The notes under the pieces were generated by a model. The model ran no database searches. It worked only from the letters and a program-made list of their open reading frames with translations, and was not told the origin of the DNA. This document shows, piece by piece, positions 23,679-34,747 of a stretch of 64,000 nucleotides of DNA. The stretch is from the NCBI GenBank assembly GCA_018389105.1, contig JACATO010002133.1:310001-374000 (forward strand). The letters run 5' to 3'. The position numbers and the translations under genes are program-made. Each line of letters begins with the position of its first letter. The stretch's first letter is position 1. Source of the DNA: Nautilus pompilius. Taxonomy: Eukaryota > Mollusca > Cephalopoda > Nautilida > Nautilidae.

Positions 23679-26314
23679 TTTTTAAATATTAATATCACAT
23701 TCTGTTGTATTCAGTCATCAGTAGCAAAATGAACAAAGTCTTCCTGGATAAAGTGTTTGGGTTTTTGAATTTTATTTTTTAAAGCATTCAAGGTCATAAA
23801 CCTTAGAGAAACCTTACTGAGCAAAAATAGTGGTAACAAAATCTGTCAGTGTTTTTAAGAATCTGCTATTAGGCAACTATTTCTAGCTATGCATATGTAC
23901 ATACATATGTATGTGTCTGTCAGTCTCTTATTTTGGAAGTTCTGATGTAGCGAATACAAAGAGACCAGAAGCCATCCCAGCTTGCACCAAGCTTCCATTA
24001 TATAATACTATGTTACCAGGTTCTTTGTGAACTAGCAAACATTTTGCTTGGTCAGTCAGTAGAACAGAAACCTACATGAAGAAAAATACCCTGTGAATAC
24101 CAACTGTATTTTGGTTTTTCCTTGAGTTCCAGGTGGCTCTTTCCCTTACACATTGGGAAGAATAGAACATGGGTTTCAGATGCGCCCTGATCTGTGTGCT
24201 ATTGAAAATTCTGTAAGTCCAAAGCAGTACCTGGGTCGGATATATACAGACACTTTAGTTCATGATGAAAAGGCGTTAAAGTTACTGGTTGATGTCATAG
24301 GGAAGGTAAGTAAAGCTGGTATGTTGCATATCAAAACTGGATTGTTAATATGCGTAATCATCAAGTTGGTTCTAAAAGCAAATTGTCTTTTTTTGCCAGC
24401 ACTTCTTACAAATCCAGCCACTTTTAGCAGTTGACAGCCATTCAGCAGTTCATATAGGTAAAAGGGAACCAATGTGGGGATGCTATATTGTTATTTGTGT
24501 AGGACAAGAAAAATCAGAGAAGAAACACCTGTATTGAATTTTTACTTAATTCAAATCACCATGTCTGGCATCATATATACAATAATTCTGTTCTACATTA
24601 AAGCATGAACAGGAAGAGCAGAAATCTCTTAATATTATTATAAAGCAGAATTATTGCATACATAATCATGGATAATAGATAAGAAAATTATTCTTTCTTT
24701 CCTTTTTTTCTTTTGTTGCAGGAACAGTTTTTAGCGATTAAAATGGCAAGTTGGGGAGCATATAGCATGAGCCTTGCTGTATTTAAGTTCACTTGGAAAA
24801 GTTTTCATGGGCATGTATTCATGTCTGTAATGGATCATGTGTTAGAACATAGCTGCATCATTACTGTTATTTCTTTAAAATCATTTTTACAAGTTTAAGT
24901 TAACTGTTGTTCAAGCATCTTATCCTGTAATTTCATTTTTATCTGAATTATACTCAGGCATGGGCTTAAATTGGAGAATTCCACCAAATAATGGTTTTAT
25001 CTATTTTAAAAAAAGGAGTTCTATACTTACTCCACTAATTGCTTCTAGTGTGGGGAATTAGAAATTATCTTTAATTGGTTAAAATCTAGAATAGAATAGC
25101 ACTGACAGAAGTGAGTTTACTTTATCTCTGGTTTGAAGTAGACTTCTGGTGTGTTTTAAAATTTTTTTGGTCAAGTTTACTGTTTTTTAAGATAACCAGC
25201 AGAGCTGCTGTTTTTTTTTGTTAGTTTGATGTTGTGAGTATTATAGCAAAGAGCTCGGAGGTTATGATGCTCTTGTATTATTTGCTGCATTAATTACTCT
25301 CATACTGAGTTTGCTCCCAAAGAAAACCATAATTCGTCATAGGATATTTCTTGGTAGTTGTGTTTTAATCTGTTTCAATCTGCTTTCAGAACAACGTGAT
25401 CTTGGGAAGTGATTACCCTTTCCCTCTTGGAGAACATCATCCAGGAAAATTGATAGAATCCATGGAGAGTCTCAGAGCAGACCTGAAGGCAAGCACTAGT
25501 TTGGTTCAGTAAAGAAACTTGTGCCTGCCTCCACAGCTCTTTTTCTTTCTCATTACTGTAGGCTTAAAACAGACATACGTATTCCACCTGTTTTATCATA
25601 CACGCTCAATCTTGGGTTCCCGGTTATATATAAGCTGCATCATAAGTCGATCGATAAAGATGAAGTTTACCACTAATTTATTAGGTAGCAGCTACCCAGT
25701 TATGGCTTCTTAGAGAAAGCATAGCATCACTTGATCTCTTTGTGCAGCCTTTTGGATGTAACATATAGGCCCCAGTTCCCTGTCATTGGGGAGTGTAACT
25801 GTGTGTTGTAAATTTCACTCTTTAGCATTGCTTTGCCAGATGTTTAAAATGCAAAACTGTCTCCCGTTTCCTCCTCCTATAAATAAATAGATGCTTCAGA
25901 AGGTGAAAGCATGCAGTTAAAAAATGTCTCCAGTTTATAAAAAAAGAATCTCTGTTGTAAAATTGAGGTTTATTCAGCAAAAGTCTCATCTCAGACACAG
26001 TGTGGCCTGCTCCACTTTATAAAGGTCTCCTTCCCCCCTAGAAAGCTCCAAGAACATTAATCTCTTGAATTGTCTGCAACAACAGGCGCAGAAAGATTAC
26101 TACCAGAAAGCCCATGATTGAGGGGGAAGTAACTCTGACGAAATTGTTGTTGTACTTTGTTTGCGAAAATTTTAATTTTGTAAAACCAATGTTGATTTTA
26201 TTATATTTTTAGGATCACCTTATAGCTGGCAATGCATGTAGCTTTCTTGGACTTGACAGGTCACGATATGATCCTGATTTCAAGATGAAAACTGAAGGAT
26301 TCATGGCTCTCTAA
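9787..26314 (+). CDS. ACMSD: ACMSD, aminocarboxymuconate semialdehyde decarboxylase, 10 exons
   Basis: ACMSD decarboxylates 2-amino-3-carboxymuconate 6-semialdehyde in the cytosol. It draws the kynurenine pathway away from quinolinate and NAD synthesis and towards 2-aminomuconate. Coding exons by eye: 9787-9843, 10714-10855, 11952-12001, 12994-13153, 18244-18320, 20527-20620, 22276-22371, 24133-24305, 25390-25488, 26213-26314. They join in phase to 349 aa (human enzyme 336) with near-continuous similarity. The expected metal ligands of this amidohydrolase-superfamily enzyme are all present: His6 and His8 in MKVDIHSH, His174 in VHPWDM and Asp291 in GSDYPFP. Active-site residues Arg47, Trp191 and His224 also keep the human numbering. 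The start is fixed because MKVDIHSHIL is the family's own N-terminus. All introns look GT-AG except intron 9, which is GC-AG. The gene appears intact and functional, with transposon debris only in introns. The extra length is at the C-terminus. Confidence 0.96.
10113..10182. repeat. Perfect 24-bp inverted repeat (hairpin) in ACMSD intron 1
   Basis: Arm 10,113-10,136 is the exact reverse complement of arm 10,159-10,182, with a 22-nt loop. The arms are GC-rich (core AAGCGAAGCCCGGCCGGA). A transcript of either strand could fold into a very stable hairpin. It sits 270 bp into intron 1, in a locally GC-rich stretch of about 10.0-10.4 kb downstream of the ACMSD first exon. Confidence 0.9.
12080..12335 (-). 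mobile_element. tRNA-derived SINE copy A (ACMSD intron 3)
   Basis: Read on the minus strand, it begins with a tRNA-like box A region (CCTAGTGGTGGACTACTGGA) and a box B-like AAGTTCAAATTCCAGTC. A tail resembling the copies at about 19.16-19.37 kb and 45.15-45.41 kb follows. The shared order of tRNA-like head, CATAGATTCTT/TCTGA-type body and AGAGTTxxAGTAGGG-type tail in three places supports a SINE family. Confidence 0.6.
15340..17065 (+). mobile_element. Degenerate hAT transposon (ZBED-type transposase) in ACMSD intron 4
   Basis: Broken plus-strand frames align in order with hAT/ZBED transposases. They give ALVEDLTVS and SVENPAFGKFM, then IPKMYEAKRWIKRELSVADF, then FKGSHTG, and near 16.96 kb KMFCMPATSALLERVL, which matches the C-terminal dimerisation motif (xPATSxxSERxFS). 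Stops and frameshifts between the blocks show it is dead. Longest open piece: 15,489-15,770. An alternative is a domesticated fragment, but the interruptions argue against that. Confidence 0.75.
19160..19372 (-). mobile_element. tRNA-derived SINE copy B (ACMSD intron 5)
   Basis: The minus strand shows CCAGTGGTTCAATGGTAAAC, then a box B-like AGTTCAATTCCCAGCC, and ends in a CAACCCGCTC-like tail. It is related to the copies at 12.1-12.3 kb and 45.15-45.41 kb. No intact tRNA cloverleaf is visible, so it is not called as a tRNA gene. Confidence 0.65.
23640..23671. repeat. AT dinucleotide microsatellite
   Basis: About 16 AT units followed by poly-T, inside ACMSD intron 7. Confidence 0.9.
25389..25490 (+). 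other. ACMSD: ACMSD exon 9 with GC splice donor
   Basis: Exon 9 spans 25,390-25,488 and ends DLK. Its donor is AAG|GCAAGC, not GT. Reading on through the site gives a short non-homologous tail and a stop. Joining to the acceptor TTTTTAG|GATCAC at 26,213 keeps phase and restores the family's C-terminal sequence (AGNACSFLGLD, compared with AGNALAFLGLE in vertebrates). GC-AG introns are a known minority class of U2 introns, usually with a strong flanking consensus as here. Confidence 0.85.
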
Positions 26315-29300
26315 CTGTTTACTATTGTGAAGCACCAATTTTGTGCATAACTGTTTAGCGTCTACTTTAGAACGATGCAGATGTACCAGTAATTATATTA
26401 AAGCAAAATGATTATGGTCCCACTAACGAGAATGCTGACAATTTTTGAACACTTGCTGCAATACCTACCAGAGTCATCCGTCATGGTGGGTTGGCTGGCA
26501 TCGGTTATAGAAATCTCTACAAAGGGGTTGGTTTTTTTTTCCTTTTTTTAAAAATAAAAAGGAATTGCATAAAACGTTACATGGGTTAACCGAACAGACC
26601 ATCCATATTTAACACTATGTGATCATGTACTTAAACCATCAGGCAGTTTTAGATGAGGAACCGATGACATGGTCTTAGCAACGAAGCTGTGGCTTGGTTA
26701 ATCTTTTTCTGAAAGACTGGAAGCTGTTGTGCGCATGAGTTCTTTTGTCACCCTCCTCATTGAATGAAACTTGTTCTACATGAAATCCATTGTCTGCATA
26801 AGCAAAGTTTACAAAATTTGAATGGAATGGAATGATAGAAATATTTTCAGATCACAGATACTTTTTTTTTTCATGCATATTCCAGATGTTTTATTATGTT
26901 GTTTGGGAAAGGTTCCAAATTTTTTTGTGTGTGTAAACAGTGATTTGAACATTCCATGAGGAGCTAAGCCAGATCTTTCTCAGTCAGATCCTATGCAATC
27001 CATGTTGGTATACACATCTCTAGGGGAGCGAGAGAGACAGTCCATGAAAATGTGTATGTCAATGATAGTACACTTTAATTATGCAATGAAATGATTGCTC
27101 AGAATACATGTGGAAAACTGGCGTAAAGATGTCACCACACTAATCTTAAGAGGTTGAGAAGTGATCGAGTCAGATCTGTTGTTCTTCATGGTTTTCAGAT
27201 CTCGTATCATTTGCCAACGCATCATTAGCAGACATCGATGCGTTCCTTAGGAATGTTTTATCGGTGAATGGGGTTGCTCAGTGCATGCTGACAAAGTTGA
27301 TTTGTTACCTATTCAGTTGTCCTCAGGTCCACACCCTATGATGGTAACGGAAAAATTTTTCAAAGTGTAGGTTGTAGTGGGAAATGCCTTAACTGTCTAG
27401 TTTCTATATTTGTGCACGTTCATGAATTTTATGCCCATACAGTTTTTTGCTAGATATGGTTTATACTAGCAACACCCTAATATGCTCATCTCAGGTGTGG
27501 TCTCCATTTGCTCTATAAAATTCTCAAAAATTTATAACCCAGTAATCTATTAACTTAGCCCTGCTGTTGGGTTGCTCTCAAACCATTTTGGTGTCTGGTC
27601 TATAACAGGCCAACTTGTGGCTACCCTTCTACCACTGCTTTGCAACAAAATAAAGCTAGGTGTTTTTTTCTTTTATTTCCCATTGTATTTATGAGGTTAT
27701 GGGTGGTTGCTTTCACAAAACATTTCACTTATATAGAACAACTATGTTGTCCACTGAAATCTTCATGTTAAACATGAAAAAAATATGTTTATCTTGCACG
27801 GAGAATTATTACTTGTTTTGTTGAGAACTGATTGGTAACCTGTTATTAAAGATTGATTAGTTGGTTGTGTTTGCATTATTCTTTATGAACATGCTAATTA
27901 TTTTAATTTATTTCTATGTACAGCATATGATAATAAATAATAATAATAATAATACTTGTATTAAACTATTCTTGGTTTGCCTGTCACTTTAACTCATTAT
28001 CTTAGAAGTCCTCTCACTTGCTAATATTTGTTTCAGAGCCAAATAAAAAAAAAAAAAACTATATATAAAAATCTGGATGTAAAGTACAAATGCTTATATG
28101 TACAGGAGGAATTTGCTAGAAAGGTTTGGGAAATAAAATAACCCTCATTTCTTTTTTTTTTTTATTTGGTGGGAATGTTTATCTTGCTCCCAACAGCATT
28201 GTTGTTATTTGGTTATTTACTAAAATATCAAAGCAATACCTGACTTTTTAACTAAACTTAAATGCCTTGATTTTCAGGAGGAAAGGCAAACAAATCCTCT
28301 ATTAAGTACCTGCTGGTCAAGATTTTTTACCATTTCCATTCTTTTATGTTCATCATTTTTCAAATTTTATTTTACTCATGAAAGACAAGAACTACTAAGT
28401 GGGAGGAAACAATGTCTGCATTTGCATCCTTGTGTGTGTGTGTATATGTATATATATATATATATAGTTTCGAACATTTGTTAGTTTTCTCAATGTTTAT
28501 CGGATAATATAATTTGGGTCTAAGTTTCCTAGGAAGTTTGTTTTCCCCACCTTCAAACTGTTCTATGGTTGAAAGACCTCAGATGGATTTGATCAATTTA
28601 AAATCACTAGGAATTATGGACAGATCTGCATGCAAGGACATACTGGAGAGAGAACATCACCATCACTGATCCCAAGAACATCTCAGACCACTAGTTCTTT
28701 TCATGAAAAGATGCTGGTGCTGTTGGAATGGCTTACAATCTCCAGCTCTAAACCCCAAGCAAATGTTTATGGGGAGATACAAAGCAAAGAGTGAACCAGA
28801 AAATTCCTATGGTTAAAATCAGCCTCTACTGATTAATCTAAGGAAGAATGGTTATACTAAATCTTGACAATGTGAAAGTGAGATCATAAATATCAGTATT
28901 ATGCAAAGTTAAACTGCTTAAATATTTATTTTCCAGCAGTTTTAATACTGCAATAAACAATATATGAAGTGGTAATATTCAGAAGACTTCTTTTTATAGC
29001 ATCCGGCAGCATTTCAGCAAACATCTTTGTAGACTGATGAACAAAATAGAGGGGAAAATAAAAGCTGTAATAGTCTATCTAACCCGTCTCAAAAATGAAA
29101 CCACCAGTAATTCATTTATGTGGCAACTAGTCCATGGATGTAAATCAGTTTAATAGTACAAAAAGTGAGAGACCAACAATTTTTAAAAAAAACAATTCTA
29201 CGCAGGAAAGATGATACTATGACATTTTTCAAAAATAAACTGAAAATTGATAGCTTACTGATATCAGGAATTAATTTTTAAAAAATTAGTATCTTCCACC

Positions 29301-29740
29301 AACAGTTTTGCCCCAAAATTAACTTAACCCCAATTTTGACTTGTCCCAAGTTAAGTGGTTTGATCTCTTGGACAGCAGTGAGCTCTGTTATGATAAAGTA
29401 CTGTTGCAAATCAACAACAAGAGAACCTGATAAACAATCTGAACTATATATATTCTACAAAAGTTTAAGAATAGTGGCAGACCAAACAAACTGACAAGTA
29501 AAATTAAACATTCCAGCAAGGGCATTATGCTGATAGAAAAATGACAACTTCTTTGTGATTTTATATATCAATATGATTGGTAGTAAATATTTTGCATATG
29601 CTTTCTTCATTTACATTATGACAGAATCTCTGTGATAGAAGTTAAAACAAATCAAAAAATATTCAAAATTTTGCCACAAAAACCAATTTTTAAAGATTAC
29701 ATGAGAAAAACTGATCAAGGAAATATTAGTATTTGGTCAC
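26315..29740. other. ACMSD 3' flank and intergenic DNA
   Basis: Presumed ACMSD 3' UTR followed by AT-rich intergenic sequence. AATAAA-like polyadenylation signals occur near 26,555 and 27,646; which one is used cannot be told. A GT/AT microsatellite lies at about 28,431-28,466. No coding exon was recognised. Confidence 0.5.
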
Positions 29741-29749
29741 ACAGCTATA

Positions 29750-30670
29750 AATATCAATCAAAGCCTATCAGCAGTCATGCTTGGAGTCCACAAAAATACA
29801 TCAATCTATGTAAATATCAACTCAAGCTAACTGAATAATTATGAAATTTTTCATCTTAATAGTTTTGTCTATATTGTTCCATAGATTCTCTATTGGATTT
29901 AAATCAGGGCTTTGAGGCAGCCATTTTAGAACTGTATTCTTCTGATCTTTGAGATACTGCTTAATGATGGTATCCAAATGTTTTAGATTATTGTGTCTGA
30001 AAATCCAAATCTAGTTGAGAGGAAGGCAGTCCTCAGAATATGATATTGGTCAAAATGTCTTGGTAACAAACTAATGCATTATACCTGAGGTGCAATAAAT
30101 AGGGCCTGTACCTTTCAGGAGAAACAGTCTCATATCATGATGGACCCACCCCTTGATCATTAGTTTGGTACATTTCAGATGGAATATTTAGCAAATCTTT
30201 GCTGCACAAGTCCAGCCATCTAATCCAAACCTCTAGAACTGTGATTCATCAGACCAGAGTACTATGACCAACATTTCTTGGATCCAATGGAGATGATCCT
30301 TGGTAAACTGTTGGGCTATTTAATTCTTCAAAGAAACAAAGGATATCTTCCTGGTAACATGCCCCATCAATTTGAAATCACAAAGCCATCTCTGGACAGT
30401 TCTTTCAGAGATTAATAGGTCCAAGTCCCTTAAAATGACAATGGACATCTTGTGCCAGTCCATTTTGGAGAGATGCTGATTTTCTGATTGGTCAAACCAT
30501 CAGTTTTCAAGGTCTGCCACTTCTATGGCATTTAATGTAGCCACCCTTTTTGTTCATACAGCTTCCAGGCTAGATAACAAGCCATTTTAATGCACTTTAT
30601 CTGCTTAGCAATCTCAGAATATGAGAGTTTCTTCTTGCACGACTCCACAATATGTAAACTGGTTTTTTAA
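29750..30670 (-). mobile_element. Degenerate Tc1/mariner (DD34E-type) transposon
   Basis: Minus-strand frames give, in order, a helix-turn-helix-like YSEIAKQIK near 30.62 kb, VLWSDESQF (first catalytic Asp region) near 30.25 kb, and LPQSPDLNPIENLWNNI (last catalytic block) near 29.9 kb. Stops and frameshifts interrupt them. This is the standard Tc1 transposase order, so the element is a decayed, non-coding copy between ACMSD and MPLKIP. Confidence 0.85.
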
Positions 30671-31821
30671 ACCCATTGTAGAATGCTAAAAAAAGTTATG
30701 CATTAGTTTACTGTATTGGTTGTTAAAAAAAAAACATACAAGCAGTTAACATTGGTATTTTAAACTTTTGTCAATGCAGGAAAAGCAACAGTATTAAAAA
30801 TATGTACTACTGATCATGTTGATGTATAAGTCAATCAAGAGAACAAAAAAAATCAGTTTTCTATTTGTGTAATTTCGTAATGGAATGTTCATTTTTTTTT
30901 TTACACATTTTGTGTCAATTTATGTTTGTTCTGCCATAGTTCTTCAGCTTTTGTTTGCTGCTGCTATGTAAATAAGCAGCAGTAATTTAGAAATTTATTA
31001 TACTGAACTACAAGACAAAAATGCATGTATGCACATGAATTTTTATTTTTATTATTATTTTTATTATGTCCTTAAATGGAGGTACAAAAACGATCCATAC
31101 ATTTCCCATTCCCTTATGATCAAAGAAAAGGAAATCTGTTTTAACCAAGCTGAAGCAACCTAGATGGCCACTATCTACATTTAATTTTAACCAATAGCAG
31201 CAGATAGATGTAAAAATTTTCGCTACATCAATATGCTTGGCCAGTAAATTAAGCTTTGGCTCGAATGATTCTTTTATGCTATGTAACCTAAAAAGGCACA
31301 TCATTTCACTCTGCCAAGTTTATCAAACTGAAGTTCCGTAAAATTTTCTAAAGAAAACGTTTGGTATTTTGCTAAAGTGTCTTATAAAAAAAGTTAAAAG
31401 CATTACTTCTTAGGAGACTGCAATAAATGTAAATTAATTAATACAAAGTCCACCTGAAAATTCCCAATTAAAAAAAATATTTGTTATAGAGAAATAACTA
31501 ACCTAAAATTTCATTTTAAATAAAGTTTGCTAGAATTTACTAACTAAATTTTAAGGTATTAGGGAAAAGGAAGGGACCCAAAATATACTATGAATTTTGA
31601 TCAAGGATGACAGGCTTTCGTTAAACAGTTTACAAATGTTACCACTTGTACAATGTGGACCAATGGTATGTCACATGATTTTGTTGAATGTTTTGGACTG
31701 TTCTCTCATATAAATATGAATCTCATGAAAAACTAAATGAGAAATGAGCTAATGTTAAGTTCTGCTGCCTGTAGATTTCATGTTTTCTTGACAAAAGGAA
31801 AGAATAACTTGGTGGTTTACT

Positions 31822-33204
31822 TCATAGCACAACACTAGCATTAAGTTTTTCTTCCTCCAGGACTTTCCATGGGTCCTCCACCATACTGGGATGGTAGTAG
31901 TCTCTGATGTCATTACTTTCACCTGGACTGTAATCCGAATCTCTGCTGCAACTTTTCTGGAATGAAAGATGTGCAATTACTATATAAAATAAAGTTTCAA
32001 CAACTGAAAACTTACTTGAAAAACACAAAAAAAAATCAATTCAATTTAATCATTTTATAAAGGTCTTGTCAGTGTTTTATTGTTAACCAGAAACATAATA
32101 ATAATAATAAACTTTTTATTACTTAAATAGTGCAAGTATGATACATAATCTACTTCAATTTAGTATCAGAAGTGCACTTTGATTATTATCCTGTAATTTC
32201 TCACTTCTCATTTTATTGAAGTGTATAGAAAAATTAGCATATAATGAGTTAAGTTATTTGACAAAAGGAAAATTTTGGTTATTTATTTTTCAGACTCGCT
32301 TTTTCTTTGAAGAAAAACAGAAAACACTCATAAAAGTTATTCTGCTATAGCACACGCACAGGTTTTTAATATCGTCTTTATACAGTTATATCATTTTCTT
32401 ACAAAGATTTAACTTTAGTTCAGTTGTTGTGAGGAAGCAGAAAGCCATCATAGTTTAAGAACGTCACAAAAAATAAATGCTAATCAGGATTTTTAAAAAC
32501 CGGTTCGTGCTATCTCTATGAAACCAACCATAAACAATAATTTATTCCATTAAATCGTAATGAAGATACTAAATTCTAGCCAATTTATATGGGATAGTTT
32601 GATGTTACTGTAGGAACGCTCAAAGTCAAAGCAGTTATTTTGAAAACGTCTGAGATATTCTCTGAAATGTCTACTACAACCAAAAAATGGGTAAAATTTT
32701 GATATTTCTGCATGGTGTGAAAACTTGAAACTCAGGATAGCACAGCCAGACTCCTCCTGAACCTAATCACACCTGAATCAGATGTGAAATACTTACATGG
32801 AAGCTCGGTCTTTTTTGGTATCCATGAGACCCCGGTTTATGTCCATAGCTGCTGTATGGACTGGAGTGTGGACTTTGGTAGTCTGTAGGGGTGGGACTCC
32901 CGCTGGTCGAATACCACGAACGATGAGAAAACCTCGGATTGTGCTGAGGAGGTCTGAATCTGGGGTTCGAGTTCTTCGGACTCGGCGCCGGACTCACAAA
33001 CTGCCCTGGAGGAGGGAACCTAGTTCCAGGCGGGGTGATGGTGATTTCGGCGGGGGATCCCCAAGCCAGGCGGGGAGTGATGGAGTCAGTATACGTAGAT
33101 CCATCACCGGGGGAGCCGAGAAGAATGCGACTGGTGGCAGGGGAACATCTATGGTCTGCCTGCTGGTAAGGGCTCGACGACTGCCGATACTTGTTATAAC
33201 TCAT
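31822..33204 (-). CDS. MPLKIP: MPLKIP/TTDN1-like protein, two exons
   Basis: Exon 1 is 33204-32797 and exon 2 is 31956-31822 on the minus strand. The donor CAT|GTAAGT and acceptor TTCCAG|AAAAGT join in phase 0 to a 180-aa protein; the human M-phase-specific PLK1-interacting protein is 179 aa. Residues 1-136 form a Ser/Pro/Gly/Tyr-rich low-complexity region, as in the family, with several SP/TP sites. The C-terminus carries the conserved block DIRDYYHPSMVEDPWKVLE (about residues 152-170), matching the vertebrate NYFKPSMLEDPW signature. In humans the protein interacts with PLK1 and its loss causes non-photosensitive trichothiodystrophy. The start ATG has G at -3. The gene is convergent with ACMSD and divergent from the kinase gene 1.5 kb away. 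The identification rests on length, two-exon layout and the C-terminal motif, because the N-terminus is not alignable by eye. Confidence 0.86.
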
Positions 33205-33400
33205 TCCGACAGCGAGTTAGTACAACGAGGAGTTAAAATTAGATTAAGAATCTAAATATCATACCAGTTAAAAAAGACAAACAGACACGGCAATCTATCC
33301 GACACCAGCAGCAAGGTCGTTGAAACGGAAGTGATCTCCTTGACTATCCGGTGCTCCGGTGTAACGATTCAGTATGTCTCCTTTAAAAAAAAGTACAGCC
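33205..33400 (-). promoter_or_regulatory. Presumed MPLKIP promoter/5' UTR with ETS-like site
   Basis: The sequence upstream of the MPLKIP start codon is less AT-rich than its surroundings. It contains CGGAAGTG (within 33,321-33,337), which matches the ETS/GABP core common in housekeeping promoters. No TATA box is obvious. The transcription start is not determined. Confidence 0.35.
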
Positions 33401-34687
33401 CCCCCCGTTAGATATGAATAAAACGTTTAATCTAATTTCGTCTTGGTGGCGACAAGGCGACGAGAAACAAACAAAAAAAAACAAACACCCTGCTCTATAA
33501 ATCCCTTCCCTCTGTGGACAATCGATGCTGGCTGGCAATTCGTACCGGTTATTTATTATCCTATCGCTAAAAAAAAAACAAAAACAACAACAACAAAGTC
33601 AAACCGAGATGTCTTTAATTGTGGCGCTTGGATCGAAATCTTTGAAAATTTTGGTGGAAACTATTTTCTGGTGAAACTTGATTTTTTGTTGCTCTTATAA
33701 AGTTTTGTTTTTATTTCTGCAATACAAATTTCCCTCCCCCAACCCACACACGAAGAACTGTAGTTTAATCTTGATGTATAAACAATCTTCTTCTTTGATG
33801 TCATAGAGACGTGTGTTACTAAGGCCACGCAAACTGAACATAGCAAAAATCCACCCTTTTCCCTGTTACTTGGTTTTTTTTTTTTTTTTAAAATATCCAC
33901 TTGTTTTACTTTATTTTGAAGGAAAAAAAAAAAAATTCCTAATTATGTAAGCGCGCATCTCTACGTATTCCTTACACGACCGTTTATTTTTTACCATATC
34001 TCAGACAACTTTGATATCTGCAGAACTGTTTCGGCGGTAAGTGCAATATATTTTGGTGATTTGAATTTTCTGGTCGGTTTTTGTGTGTGTGTGTGTGTAT
34101 ATATATATTTTATAAACTATTAAAAATATACAATAATTCGACTATAAACCGGTCAAATGTTCATTAAAAAAGGACATTCAGGTGTTGCTTATAATTAATT
34201 ATTCATTGCTATCTTGCTTTAATGTTATACGGCGCGTATTATTGGCTAAAAAATATGAACTCATATCGCCCTGAATTAATTATCTTTTTAAATGTAGAAA
34301 ATCATTTTTGAAATGAAGAGAAAACGAAAGTAGTTTATAATGGACTTAAAACAACAACGTGTGTGGAAAATCAAAATCTGTAATCAAATTTCAGTAAGAA
34401 AAAACCGATGGACCGTTTCAAAATCAACAAACAGAATGTGTGCTTAGATTTGGAATATTCTGTCTTATAACGACAGCAACAAAAAGCGAGATCGCAGGTT
34501 TGTGTGTGTGTTTTGTTTTATTATACATTATACAATTATCTAATTTCTGTTTTCAGAGAGGAGAACTGCGAAAGAAAATCTGTTATCCGTTCACGACAAC
34601 AGCCTTGCACCAATTTACGGTAGTTCGTCCGTCTTCGCGACCGCTGGTTGACAGGGGCGAGCCACTCTGTCCTGACAGTTCTAGCTT

Positions 34688-34719
34688 CGAAGAGAGAGAG
34701 AGAGAGAGAAAGAGAGAGC
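34688..34719 (+). repeat. GA repeat just upstream of the kinase start
   Basis: A GAGA tract of about 30 bp ends roughly 30 bp before the ATG at 34,748. GA tracts can act as GAGA-factor-type elements or simply be microsatellites in a 5' UTR. Confidence 0.7.
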
Positions 34720-34747
34720 CCGTCCATGTACGAAAACCGAAAACAGC

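Noticed and set aside
32797..33255. 152-codon plus-strand frame opposite MPLKIP exon 1
   Set aside because: It is the antisense shadow of the MPLKIP exon. The minus-strand reading has correct splice sites and the conserved C-terminus.
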